This document shows, piece after piece, positions 40,427 to 48,463 of a stretch of DNA of 58,387 bases. The translations under genes were made by a program, and so were the position numbers. The DNA lies in contig JAUIIU010000012.1 in NCBI GenBank assembly GCA_030431695.1, positions 1 through 58,387 on the forward strand. Direction: 5' to 3'. The notes under the pieces were generated by a model. That model had not been told where the DNA came from. It worked only from the letters and a program-made list of their open reading frames with translations, and did not search any database. The number at the start of each line of letters is the position of its first letter. The first letter of the stretch is position 1. This stretch comes from Bacteroidia bacterium. GTDB taxonomy: Bacteria; Bacteroidota; Bacteroidia; Flavobacteriales; Flavobacteriaceae.

Positions 40427-41395
40427 TTAGCAACAACCCCCGCCGTCGTAGTGGAAGGTAGAGTCGCTGATAAAGATGTCATCCCGACCCAGGTCGGCGA
40501 GGTTGCCGGCGGTCTTGTCGCAGATGGCGATCGGTTGATTTTTAAGCAGGATATGACCGTTTTTGTCGTCCAAATATTCCTCTTCACCGAAGTAGATGGC
40601 CGCCTTCCCGGTAAACACGCAGGGGCCGTCTGATGGCATAGGATCTTTGATCGCTGCAACTTCAATAGATTCGATATAGATGAGCTCGTCTGTTGGGTAG
40701 TGTTTCGGATCGAGGATACGATAAGGTTTCCTGGCTCGAATTTCTATGGTTCCAAAGCCAACATCGGTAAGTGCTTTGACATAGTCCTTGATAGGCAAAC
40801 TTCCACTAAGACACAAAGCCCGCAGCCGGTCATCATTCCGAAGTGTATCATTCATTGGCTGTTCACAAGTAGGATCGCTCATTACGAGACGTCCGTGAGG
40901 TTTCAAAACACGATACATTTCCTCGATAGCCTTGCGAAGGTCGTCTTCCTTGAAAATATTGAACAGACAGTTTTGAGCCGCCACATCGATGCTGTTGTCC
41001 TCAACAGGCAGGTCCATGGCTGTTCCTTTCCTAAGATCCACGAACTCGCTTTTAAACCAGGGATTCAAGGTTTCGGCCTCCTTGAAATTCTTTCGGGAAG
41101 CTTCCAGCATCTCATCCACAATATCCACACCAATAACACCTCCTTTTTGTCTGGAGAAATAGGAGAATTGAAGCAATTCCATACCACCGCCTACTCCAAC
41201 ATAGAGTACTTTTGGAGCGTTGATGAGGTCTCTTGCGTGAACCGTACTACCGCAACCGTAATTCATCTCCTGCATGATCTTCGGGATCTTCAGGCCCGGG
41301 AGTTCCCAGATAGGATTGGTGGTACAGCATAGTCCGACCTCCGGCTTCAGCGCGGCGTCTTTATAAAGATCGTGTGTAGCTTCTAAGTAACTCAT
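40427..41395 (-). CDS. arsM: Arsenosugar biosynthesis arsenite methyltransferase ArsM
   Basis: SAM-dependent methyltransferase that makes dimethylated arsenic, the first step toward arsenosugars. The 322-residue protein has the Rossmann SAM site VGVGGGMELLQFS and GVDIVDEMLEA, then AAQNCLFNIF with a Cys after the acidic motif, and other conserved Cys in GLCCTTNP, NYGCGST and the last residues GGGCC. These thiols bind As(III). It is the last gene of the operon, in the characteristic arsenosugar form rather than the short stand-alone ArsM. A perfect terminator follows. Confidence 0.92.
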   Translation of the reverse strand: MSYLEATHDLYKDAALKPEVGLCCTTNPIWELPGLKIPKIMQEMNYGCGSTVHARDLINAPKVLYVGVGGGMELLQFSYFSRQKGGVIGVDIVDEMLEASRKNFKEAETLNPWFKSEFVDLRKGTAMDLPVEDNSIDVAAQNCLFNIFKEDDLRKAIEEMYRVLKPHGRLVMSDPTCEQPMNDTLRNDDRLRALCLSGSLPIKDYVKALTDVGFGTIEIRARKPYRILDPKHYPTDELIYIESIEVAAIKDPMPSDGPCVFTGKAAIYFGEEEYLDDKNGHILLKNQPIAICDKTAGNLADLGRDDIFISDSTFHYDGGGCC

Positions 41396-41462
41396 AATTC
41401 TGTACTGTTCTTAATTGTTTTTTGTTTTTAATTTGATTGATAACCCACTTCCATCTCCCAAT

Positions 41463-41490
41463 TTCCGACTTCTGTCTTCCGCCTTCGTCC
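41463..41490. repeat. Short 7-bp tandem repeat between PNP and arsM
   Basis: Four 7-base units, TTCCGAC, TTCTGTC, TTCCGCC and TTCGTCC, stand in a row just after the phosphorylase stop codon (minus-strand sense). The surrounding bases keep a C/T-rich bias with weaker periodicity. Possibly slipped-strand filler; no function is evident. Confidence 0.5.
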
Positions 41491-41494
41491 TTCT

Positions 41495-42307
41495 TTACAG
41501 TCGTTCTATCAATTCGGTAAATATAGTGATCATATCCGGTTCGGCCTTTGCTGCCATAGCCAGGATGTCCTGTATATTTACAGGCTCCAGATTATCCGGG
41601 TCGCATTCGTCTGTCAGGACTGAAATAGCCGATACTGGCAGTCCCAGGTGATTGGCGACAATAACCTCCGGTATGGTACTCATCCCGATCGCATCGGCCC
41701 CGATTATCTTGAGATAGCGGTATTCCGCCCTTGTTTCCAGTTGAGGGCCAACTACCGCGGCGTATACCCCTTTGTGAAGGGTAATGTTCTTTTCCGAAGC
41801 AATGGACTCGATCAGGTTGTTCATTTCGGTATCGTACGGCCGACTCATATCCACAAATCGCTCACCCAACTTCTCAACACCTTTGAATGCAAGGGGTGAG
41901 CTTCCCTGCAGATTGATATGGTCGTCGATTAGCATGATCTCGCCCTTTCGAAAGTTAAGATTCAGTGCCCCGGAGGCGTTGCTCACCAGTAACCTGCTAA
42001 CACCCATATTGTGCATCACACGAACGGGAAAGGTCACATCCTGGAGCGAGTAACCTTCGTACACATGAAAGCGACCCTGCATCAGGACTACCTTCTTGCC
42101 GGCCAGGGCGCCATAGATGAGCTTCCCTGTATGAAATTCGACGGTAGCTGTAGGAAAATAAGGAATGTGGTTGTAGCTCATTTCAGCTTCCACCTCAACC
42201 GAATCAAGTATCTTGCCCAAGCCCGTACCCAGGATAATTCCGATATCCGGTTGTCCGAAACCCCGGCTGTTGAGAAAGTTTACCGCCTCTTCTATTTGTT
42301 GCATCAT
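41495..42307 (-). CDS. Purine-nucleoside phosphorylase, adenine-type candidate
   Basis: A 270-residue trimeric-type purine nucleoside phosphorylase/MTAP family enzyme: GIILGTGLG, the FHTGKL and RFHVYEGY phosphate/ribose region, NASGALN, GPQLETRAEYR and IGMST. At the base-recognition site it has Asp233 (VLTDECDP) where human PNP has Asn243; MTA phosphorylases, which cut adenine nucleosides, have Asp there. Within the arsenosugar operon the expected job is to remove adenine from a dimethylarsinoyl-adenosine made by ArsS. General salvage remains possible. It starts 3 bp after the TIGR04282 gene. Confidence 0.88.
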   Translation of the reverse strand: MMQQIEEAVNFLNSRGFGQPDIGIILGTGLGKILDSVEVEAEMSYNHIPYFPTATVEFHTGKLIYGALAGKKVVLMQGRFHVYEGYSLQDVTFPVRVMHNMGVSRLLVSNASGALNLNFRKGEIMLIDDHINLQGSSPLAFKGVEKLGERFVDMSRPYDTEMNNLIESIASEKNITLHKGVYAAVVGPQLETRAEYRYLKIIGADAIGMSTIPEVIVANHLGLPVSAISVLTDECDPDNLEPVNIQDILAMAAKAEPDMITIFTELIERL

Positions 42308-42310
42308 TGC

Positions 42311-42925
42311 TTATTCGTTTAGTTTTTTTGTGTACTGGTCGAAAACGTCATGACCTAGCAGGTCTTCGAACACATCAATGTCGTTCCTAACCGACAAATA
42401 GAAAACACTGAGTCCTTCGAGATCTGAAACTGTATCTGCAAAGACCGTGTTCGTACCCCAGTTCTTATTCTGAAAAATCTTTGGGTGCAACTGTGTCATG
42501 CCCAGAAGGTAATATCCGCCATCCTGGGCTTCTCCAATCACAATATCACTGGATTTCAGTTCATGGAATGCCTTGCGGATGTCTTCGGTGCTGAGATCGT
42601 AGATATCACTTCCGACGATCACAATTTTATCGTAGCCATCCCTGAATCCTTTTTCAAACGCATTTTTCATTCGCTCACCAAGGTCAACACCCGATTGTAA
42701 TACCTTGTCGAAATCTTCACTATCCCACAGATCATTTTCCCTGATCGTTTCAGAATAATGTACCTGTTTATCCACATCAAGCTCTCTAGTGATATCACGG
42801 GTATGACGGAGCAGGAAATTGTAGATCTCCAGGGCTGCATCATCTCCTACCGATGCTGCCAGCCTGGTCTTGACCTTTCCTCGTTCGGGATTGCGAGTGA
42901 AAATCAGCAGCAGTTCTTTACTCAT
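42311..42925 (-). CDS. TIGR04282-type arsenosugar-associated glycosyltransferase/nucleotidyltransferase-like protein
   Basis: A 204-residue GT-A-fold protein of the DUF2064/TIGR04282 group: LLLIFTRNPERGKVKTRLA at the start, IVGSDIYDLSTEDI and VIGEAQDGGYYLLGM. This family is a regular member of arsenosugar clusters; its exact reaction is not established to my knowledge. The gene overlaps the rhodanese gene by 8 bp and is followed 3 bp later by the phosphorylase gene, firmly in the operon. Confidence 0.88.
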   Translation of the reverse strand: MSKELLLIFTRNPERGKVKTRLAASVGDDAALEIYNFLLRHTRDITRELDVDKQVHYSETIRENDLWDSEDFDKVLQSGVDLGERMKNAFEKGFRDGYDKIVIVGSDIYDLSTEDIRKAFHELKSSDIVIGEAQDGGYYLLGMTQLHPKIFQNKNWGTNTVFADTVSDLEGLSVFYLSVRNDIDVFEDLLGHDVFDQYTKKLNE

Positions 42926-43421
42926 AGGCTTTTTTTCCTTTCAGCAACCATTTACCCCAGGCTTTTGAGAAGGGGTGTACTTTTTCAGTTTCATTTCCTT
43001 CGGAATCTACCACAGGGTAGTCCTTATTCTTCCATTCGAAGATTCCACCGTATAGGTTGAGAACATTCGTATATCCTGCTTTTTTCAGCTTCTCACCGAT
43101 CTCTTCGGAACGTATCCCGAGGGAACAATACACCACGATCGTTGCATCCATGGATTGAATTTGCTCCGAAACATTATCAGTAGAAAATTTATTGAAACCC
43201 ACATTGATGGCTCCTTCGATCCTACTCACCTGAAACTCTTCAATCTCCCTACTGTCCAACAACAGCACCTGGTCGTTTAGCTGCAGCATGCGCAGTTCTT
43301 CTACCGAAATATAGGGGATGGAGCGCGTATTATACAGGCTTAGCAGATCGCCCAATGCATCCTGGGCAAACCCTTGGAATCCAAGCAACAATAGCAGTAT
43401 GTTCAAATATTTTATCCGCAT
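42918..43421 (-). CDS. Exported rhodanese-domain protein
   Basis: A 167-residue protein with a signal peptide (start at the ATG at 43421: MRIKYLNILLLLLGFQGFAQ) and one rhodanese domain with the active-site loop VYCSLGIRSEEI, where the Cys would carry a persulfide or, possibly, bind arsenic. A longer reading from 43466 would hide the signal peptide. It lies between arsS and the TIGR04282 gene and overlaps the latter. Being exported, it should act in the periplasm, apart from the cytoplasmic enzymes of the pathway; its role is open. Confidence 0.87.
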   Translation of the reverse strand: MRIKYLNILLLLLGFQGFAQDALGDLLSLYNTRSIPYISVEELRMLQLNDQVLLLDSREIEEFQVSRIEGAINVGFNKFSTDNVSEQIQSMDATIVVYCSLGIRSEEIGEKLKKAGYTNVLNLYGGIFEWKNKDYPVVDSEGNETEKVHPFSKAWGKWLLKGKKAYE

Positions 43422-43431
43422 ATTGCTCCTA

Positions 43432-44493
43432 TCAGGCCACACTTCCCTGGCAACTGCTACCCGCACCTGCTGTGCAGCCGTAACAGTGTTGAGAAATGAT
43501 GATATTCCTGTCGTTAAGAATAGCTTCGTTATAGTCCCTGATATGCTGTACTTTACTCGCTACTTTGAGATCCAGCATTTGGTTGAAGTCACAATCGTAA
43601 AGCCAGCCGTCCCAACTCACCGAAATGGTATTGGTGCACATCACATTGGTAACAGCTGCAGGATTAAAAGCATCCACGAGTTGGTACATATAGTCTTCGT
43701 AATTATCGGATGCGATCAGGTAGTCCAGAAAACGTGAAATAGGCAGGTTGGTAATGGCAAACAAATTGTGAAATTGAATTCCGAAGTCGTCCAGAAGTGC
43801 TTTCTTAAAATCCTTCTCCATGCTGCTTTGGTCGCCTGGCAAAAATGCGCCACTGGGGTTGTACACCAAATCGAGCCTGAGGTCACTTTCCGGCATTCCA
43901 TACCCAATCTCGTTCAGCATTTGAAGTGCCTTGATGGAGGCATCAAAGACGCCATCGCCTCGTTGCTTGTCGGTTTTTCCCCTGGTCCAGTGAGGCATTG
44001 AGCTAACCACGTGTACATTGTGTTCTTTGAAGAATTCCGGCAGGTCGTGGTATTTTTTGTTGGCTCGAATGATCGTAAGGTTAGATCGTACGATAAAATC
44101 CTTTATACCTGCCTTGCTGGCTTCATCCACGAATCTCCTGAAATTCGGGTTCATCTCGGGTGCTCCCCCCGTTAGGTCGAGGGTGTGTGCCCCGGTGTTT
44201 TTAATCACCTCGAGGCATTGTTCCATGGTTTCCCATGTCATGATCTCTTTACGGTCGGGGCCGGCATCTACATGGCAGTGTTCGCAGACCTGGTTACACA
44301 TATACCCTACATTGATCTGTAGTATTTCCAGCGCCCTTGGTCGCAACGGGAACTGCCCGGTTTCCTTGATCTTATCTGCAAAAGTGGGTAGTTCCTCGCG
44401 GAAGATACCGTTAGATAGAATTTCCAGTTGTCTGTTAGCCTGCGCAAGTTCGCTGTGGCGCTTGTGCAGGGATTGTGTTTTTATCTTCGTCAT
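43432..44493 (-). CDS. arsS: Arsenosugar biosynthesis radical SAM protein ArsS
   Basis: Radical SAM enzyme proposed to move the 5'-deoxyadenosyl group onto dimethylarsenic. In the 353-residue protein the cluster Cys are 66, 70 and 73 (MCNQVCEHCHVD), followed by the DLTGGAPEMNP stretch and IVRSNLTII. The C-terminal DUF3641 part ends in a Cys-rich tail (HCYGC, then SSCQG), where some relatives have selenocysteine; here all are plain Cys codons and no in-frame TGA is used. It lies 10 bp before the rhodanese gene and 12 bp after the AhpD-like gene. Confidence 0.92.
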   Translation of the reverse strand: MTKIKTQSLHKRHSELAQANRQLEILSNGIFREELPTFADKIKETGQFPLRPRALEILQINVGYMCNQVCEHCHVDAGPDRKEIMTWETMEQCLEVIKNTGAHTLDLTGGAPEMNPNFRRFVDEASKAGIKDFIVRSNLTIIRANKKYHDLPEFFKEHNVHVVSSMPHWTRGKTDKQRGDGVFDASIKALQMLNEIGYGMPESDLRLDLVYNPSGAFLPGDQSSMEKDFKKALLDDFGIQFHNLFAITNLPISRFLDYLIASDNYEDYMYQLVDAFNPAAVTNVMCTNTISVSWDGWLYDCDFNQMLDLKVASKVQHIRDYNEAILNDRNIIISQHCYGCTAGAGSSCQGSVA

Positions 44494-44505
44494 AGCAATT
44501 AACGG

Positions 44506-44835
44506 TTACCCGTCCAGTTTGTTCACTTTATTCATCATCATCACCCCGTGTACAAGGGAAGCACCGCTCTTGATAGCAGCCCCAACATGAATGGCTTCCA
44601 TCATTTCTTCCTTGGTCACCCCACGCTGAAGTGAGTCGACGGTATAGGCATCGATACAATACGGACATTGTTCGGTATGCGCCACCGCCAGGGCGATTAG
44701 TGATTTTTCTCTGGCCGTTAGAGCTCCTTCTTCGAATACTTTACCGTAATAATCGAAGAATTTTGTTCCCAATTCTTCACTCCACTGGGTAATATCTCCA
44801 AACTTTCTAAGGTCTTTGGGATCGTAGTAGGACAT
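44506..44835 (-). CDS. AhpD/carboxymuconolactone decarboxylase-like arsenosugar-associated protein
   Basis: A 109-residue all-helical protein with the AhpD redox motif CPYC (Cys57, Cys60) in EQCPYCIDAYTVD and the following HVGAAIKSGASLVHG. This is the peroxidase-like family regularly found at the head of arsenosugar operons. It may handle thiol redox or peroxide linked to arsenic intermediates. It is the first gene of the operon, so the promoter should lie in the 143-bp gap upstream. Confidence 0.88.
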   Translation of the reverse strand: MSYYDPKDLRKFGDITQWSEELGTKFFDYYGKVFEEGALTAREKSLIALAVAHTEQCPYCIDAYTVDSLQRGVTKEEMMEAIHVGAAIKSGASLVHGVMMMNKVNKLDG

Positions 44836-44860
44836 AAATTCGGTTTATCATTAGACAACA

Positions 44861-44894
44861 GGCTACGGTTTAGCCCTCTATTCTGGTAAATATA
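44861..44894 (-). promoter_or_regulatory. Candidate promoter/operator of the arsenosugar operon
   Basis: On the minus strand TATATTTA (44894-44887, one base from TAnnTTTG) is followed by GGCTA-AACCG-TAGCC, an inverted repeat with five-base arms at 44875-44861, before the ATG at 44835. The repeat could be an operator in the leader; no ArsR gene is in the window. Confidence 0.35.
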
Positions 44895-44978
44895 GGGAAG
44901 TAGTCTAACAATTGCAGGAAAGCTTACGAAAGATTTTCGATACTTCCATTGCTTCCTTTTATACACTACATCCCTTTC

Positions 44979-45731
44979 CTAATCGAAACTGTAGGTAAGT
45001 CCTGTGCTGAAATCGTACTGTGAATTCGGGATTCCAATAGCAGGGAAGGCGTCATAGGTAAAAGTATAGGAGGTCTTCAGTGCGAAATTCTTGAATAGCA
45101 TGACCAGGAGTGAACTCTGACTCGATATTCGATAGTCACTCACTTTATCTATCTGTGGCTGATAATAAGTGGTGCTGATTACAGTGATATTCTCGGTTGG
45201 GTATAAACTGAAGGATAAATAGGCACTCCCTCGAAAATCCCTTTGATCGGGTGTAACTCCGTCGGACACTTCCTCGTACTCGTACATCACCAAAGTTCCC
45301 AGGTAGAATTTATATTTTTCTGAATCTGTAAGTTTGAATCGAGGACCCGTTCCCACCAAACCCCGGAAATCGATCAAATTGATCTTGTTGAATTGTCCCT
45401 GAACAAAAGCTTCCCAGGCGATGCGTGGATGAAACCTGTAGTTGTAGCGCAGGTGGGAGATAAAACTATTATCGAACTCCTGTCCCTCGATCTTTTGAAG
45501 GGCGATATCGTTTTTGAACAAGAACAAATGGGGGTCCATTTTATACTGAACGTGTAGATCGCTCGAGATAGTTACGAAGTCGTTCACATTTCGCTTCAGG
45601 GCCAGCGAGGCACTGATCGATCCTGAAAACCCGGAAGTGTCGGTGACTTTCCGAAGTGATTCGGCATTTAATATCTGAGACTGAAGGGTAAAGCTTGTTA
45701 AGATGGTAAGAAGAATAACGAGTATACGCAT
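44979..45731 (-). CDS. DUF481-type outer-membrane beta-barrel protein
   Basis: A 250-residue exported protein with a signal peptide (1-19, LQSQ). The rest alternates in amphipathic strands ending in aromatic residues (HLRYNYRF, YKFYLGTLVMYEYEEV, YDFSTGLTYSFD), with a C-terminal Phe-Asp, as in DUF481 salt-induced outer-membrane proteins. Function unknown. It stands alone, divergent from the SSS symporter gene. Confidence 0.8.
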   Translation of the reverse strand: MRILVILLTILTSFTLQSQILNAESLRKVTDTSGFSGSISASLALKRNVNDFVTISSDLHVQYKMDPHLFLFKNDIALQKIEGQEFDNSFISHLRYNYRFHPRIAWEAFVQGQFNKINLIDFRGLVGTGPRFKLTDSEKYKFYLGTLVMYEYEEVSDGVTPDQRDFRGSAYLSFSLYPTENITVISTTYYQPQIDKVSDYRISSQSSLLVMLFKNFALKTSYTFTYDAFPAIGIPNSQYDFSTGLTYSFD

Positions 45732-45842
45732 GATCGGTTATAGTTAGTTGTTACGTAAAATTAGATAAATCTGTGAGACCGAAAAACGTATATTATTTTT
45801 TTCCTACTTTTAGAATTCTGTAACTAAACCAATTAAAAGTTC

Positions 45843-47513
45843 ATGGGGAATCTCGACGTATTAGATTTTGTAGTGATAGGCGGCTATTTCGCCCTTGTTT
45901 TTGCCATTGCCTGGTATGTGACCGCCAAAGAGAAGAGTGGTGAGAATTCGGCGAATTACTTCCTTGGAGGCAGAAATCTAGGGTGGTTTGCCATCGGGGC
46001 GTCGCTTTTTGCAAGTAATATCGGTTCCGAGCACCTGATAGGTCTTTCAGGAGCTGGTGCTCGTGGTGCCTTTCCCGAAGCGCAATTCGAGATCCTTGCC
46101 GCACTGATATTGTTGTTACTGGGGTGGGTATTCGTGCCATTCTATATCAAGAGCGGAGTATTCACTATGCCGGAGTTTTTGGAGAAACGTTATAATAAAG
46201 GATCTCGGACGTACCTGTCGATCATTTCCATTATCTCATACGTACTTACCAAGATCTCTTTTACAATTTTCGCAGGAGCTCTTGTTTTTGAGGTGCTTCT
46301 GGGTATACCCTTCTGGACAGGGGCTATCATCACTGTGCTGGCAACCGGACTGTATACGGTCTTCGGCGGACTGAAGGCCGTGATCTATACTGATATGGTT
46401 CAGTCCATCATCTTCATACTGGGTGGAATTTGTGCTACCTATTTCGGCCTGCAGGCCATTGGTGGCTGGGACAATGTCTTACAAGCGATACAGGACAATG
46501 CTCCTGAACCCGACACCTTCATGAGTTTATGGCGAAACAAGGAATATCCTTGGACGGGAGTATTACTCGGAGCCCCGATATTGGGTGTATGGTACTGGTG
46601 TACGGACCAATTTATCGTGCAAAGGGTTCTTTCAGCAAAAAATATTAAAGTGGCTAAACAAGGAACGATCTTCGGTGGATTCCTGAAACTTCTCCCACTG
46701 TTCATTTTTGTAGTTCCCGGAATCATAGCCTATGCCTTGTCGGTAACAGAATTCCCGGATCTGTTCACGATCACCAACCCGATCACAGGCGAAACCAAAA
46801 CCACGACGGACGCCGCATTACCCGCGTTGATACTAAATGTTATGCCAATTGGAATACGAGGCCTGGTAGTTGCCGGTTTTCTTGCAGCCCTGATGAGTTC
46901 ATTGTCCAGTGTGTTCAACAGTACGTCCACGCTGTTCACTTTCGATTTTTACAAGGAATGGAGGCCACAGGCCTCGGAGCGTGAACTGGTGAATATCGGT
47001 CGGATCGCTACAGTGATTCTTGTTATCGTCGGACTAGCATGGATACCTTTCATGCAGAAGTTAACCGAAGGTGGAGGGATTTACAAATACCTTCAAAGCG
47101 TGCAGGCATATATCTCACCACCGATTGCTGCCGCTTTCCTCCTCGGGATCTTCTACAAGAAGATCAACGGGAAAGGTGCACTCACAGCATTATGGGTTGG
47201 ATTCGTTCTGGGTATCGGCCGACTGGTACTGGAATTCGCCAGCCAGGAAGGTGGATTGGCCCTCTCCGAAACCTCAATGCTGGGAACCCTTGTCAATATG
47301 AACTTCCTTCATTACGCGATCTTCCTGTTCGTTGTGAGTATCTGTGTGATGGTTGTGGTTAGCCTTACTACTCAGTCCAGTTCGAAAAAACTGGATCCAA
47401 CGCTTGTTTACGATTACAGCAAACCGAAGACAGGAATGTTCAGGACAAAGGAGTTTGCACTTACCCTGCTTATTATTGCCATCGTACTAGTACTCTGGTA
47501 TGTATTCAGGTAG
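45843..47513 (+). CDS. Sodium:solute symporter (SSS/SGLT type)
   Basis: A 556-residue membrane symporter with about 13-14 helices. SGLT-subgroup marks: GRNLGWFAIGASLFASNIGSEH at residues 45-66, the FGGLKAVIYTD stretch, YWCTDQFIVQRVLSAKN, and MSSLSSVFNSTSTLFT, which carries the sodium-site Ser/Thr. These point to a sugar or polyol substrate rather than proline or acetate. The gene is convergent with the PfkB kinase gene (one base between stops); a transcript from it would run into the sugar operon in antisense. Confidence 0.92.
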   Translation: MGNLDVLDFVVIGGYFALVFAIAWYVTAKEKSGENSANYFLGGRNLGWFAIGASLFASNIGSEHLIGLSGAGARGAFPEAQFEILAALILLLLGWVFVPFYIKSGVFTMPEFLEKRYNKGSRTYLSIISIISYVLTKISFTIFAGALVFEVLLGIPFWTGAIITVLATGLYTVFGGLKAVIYTDMVQSIIFILGGICATYFGLQAIGGWDNVLQAIQDNAPEPDTFMSLWRNKEYPWTGVLLGAPILGVWYWCTDQFIVQRVLSAKNIKVAKQGTIFGGFLKLLPLFIFVVPGIIAYALSVTEFPDLFTITNPITGETKTTTDAALPALILNVMPIGIRGLVVAGFLAALMSSLSSVFNSTSTLFTFDFYKEWRPQASERELVNIGRIATVILVIVGLAWIPFMQKLTEGGGIYKYLQSVQAYISPPIAAAFLLGIFYKKINGKGALTALWVGFVLGIGRLVLEFASQEGGLALSETSMLGTLVNMNFLHYAIFLFVVSICVMVVVSLTTQSSSKKLDPTLVYDYSKPKTGMFRTKEFALTLLIIAIVLVLWYVFR

Positions 47514-47514
47514 G

Positions 47515-48453
47515 CTAGATATTTAGAACTTCGGAGATCACATCGGCAAAATCCGGGATCCTGCCTACATTCTGTAGCTTGATGGCCGCCATTTGCAGTG
47601 CAGCCTGCATACATTTCTCCATAGGCTTGTCCTTGATATAGGCGAAGAGAAAACCAGACCAGAAAGCATCCCCGGCTCCCGTAGCATCCATGATCTTTTC
47701 CACTTTCATTGCTGAAAGCTGCAGAACGTCTTTATTGCGTTCACTTAGTTTGGCACCATCCTTACCCAGGGTCAGGCAAACGATATCTGCCCCCAAGCTG
47801 TGCAAGTGCCCGAAGATCTCGTCATGATTCATTCCTTTTCCGAAGAGTCGATCCACATCGTCCTGGCTCACTTTCACTATTGGATTCAGGCGGCAATACT
47901 CGGTAATGGTGTTTTTGGCTGCATCGGTATCCGGCCAGATACGTTCGGAATAATTAATATCGATACTAAGGGTACACCCCAGCTCGGCTGCCTTCCTCGC
48001 GCCTTCGAGGATGGTAGATCGGGCTGGTTCTCTGCTCAGAGCAAAACAGGAAGTATGAAAGATCTTCGTGTTTCTGAGTTTTTCTTCCGAGATCTGGTCC
48101 CAGGTGATCTCGGAGTCTGCCCCGCGAAGGGCAACGAATTCCGGGGTACCGGTGGTTCTGGAAACGAAGATCACCGTGGTGGGAAAAACTTCCGATGTTC
48201 GCAGCTGAGAAGTTTGTACGTTGTTTTCAGAAAGGCGTTTCAGAATATAATCCCCGAAGCCATCATCTCCAACGGTAGCAACCATTTCCACATTCAGTCC
48301 CAACCTGGCCATATTCATGGCTACATTGGTAGGAGAACCGCCCAAATACCGGTGGTAATCCTTGATCTTACTGATGGGATGCTCCGGCTGGGTGCCGATG
48401 AAGTCTATCAGTGATTCACCCACACTGATGATATCTATTGTTCTTTGGTTCAT
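47515..48453 (-). CDS. PfkB-family carbohydrate kinase (fructokinase/IolC-like)
   Basis: A 312-residue sugar kinase: VGESLIDFIG, the GGSPTNVAMNMARLG substrate loop, DINYSERIW and the ATP/catalytic motif ATGAGDAFWSGF. Similar both to fructokinases and to 5-dehydro-2-deoxygluconokinases (IolC). No inositol genes are near, and it ends an operon with an SLC45-like transporter and trehalase, so a hexose from a disaccharide is the likely substrate. It differs clearly from the PfkB kinase at the left edge. It follows the trehalase gene by 10 bp. Confidence 0.87.
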   Translation of the reverse strand: MNQRTIDIISVGESLIDFIGTQPEHPISKIKDYHRYLGGSPTNVAMNMARLGLNVEMVATVGDDGFGDYILKRLSENNVQTSQLRTSEVFPTTVIFVSRTTGTPEFVALRGADSEITWDQISEEKLRNTKIFHTSCFALSREPARSTILEGARKAAELGCTLSIDINYSERIWPDTDAAKNTITEYCRLNPIVKVSQDDVDRLFGKGMNHDEIFGHLHSLGADIVCLTLGKDGAKLSERNKDVLQLSAMKVEKIMDATGAGDAFWSGFLFAYIKDKPMEKCMQAALQMAAIKLQNVGRIPDFADVISEVLNI

Positions 48454-48463
48454 GGATCTGCAG

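Noticed and set aside
44494-44505. Search for a selenocysteine (in-frame TGA) in ArsS
   Set aside because: The frame ends normally after a Cys-rich tail and all key positions use Cys codons; no read-through is needed.
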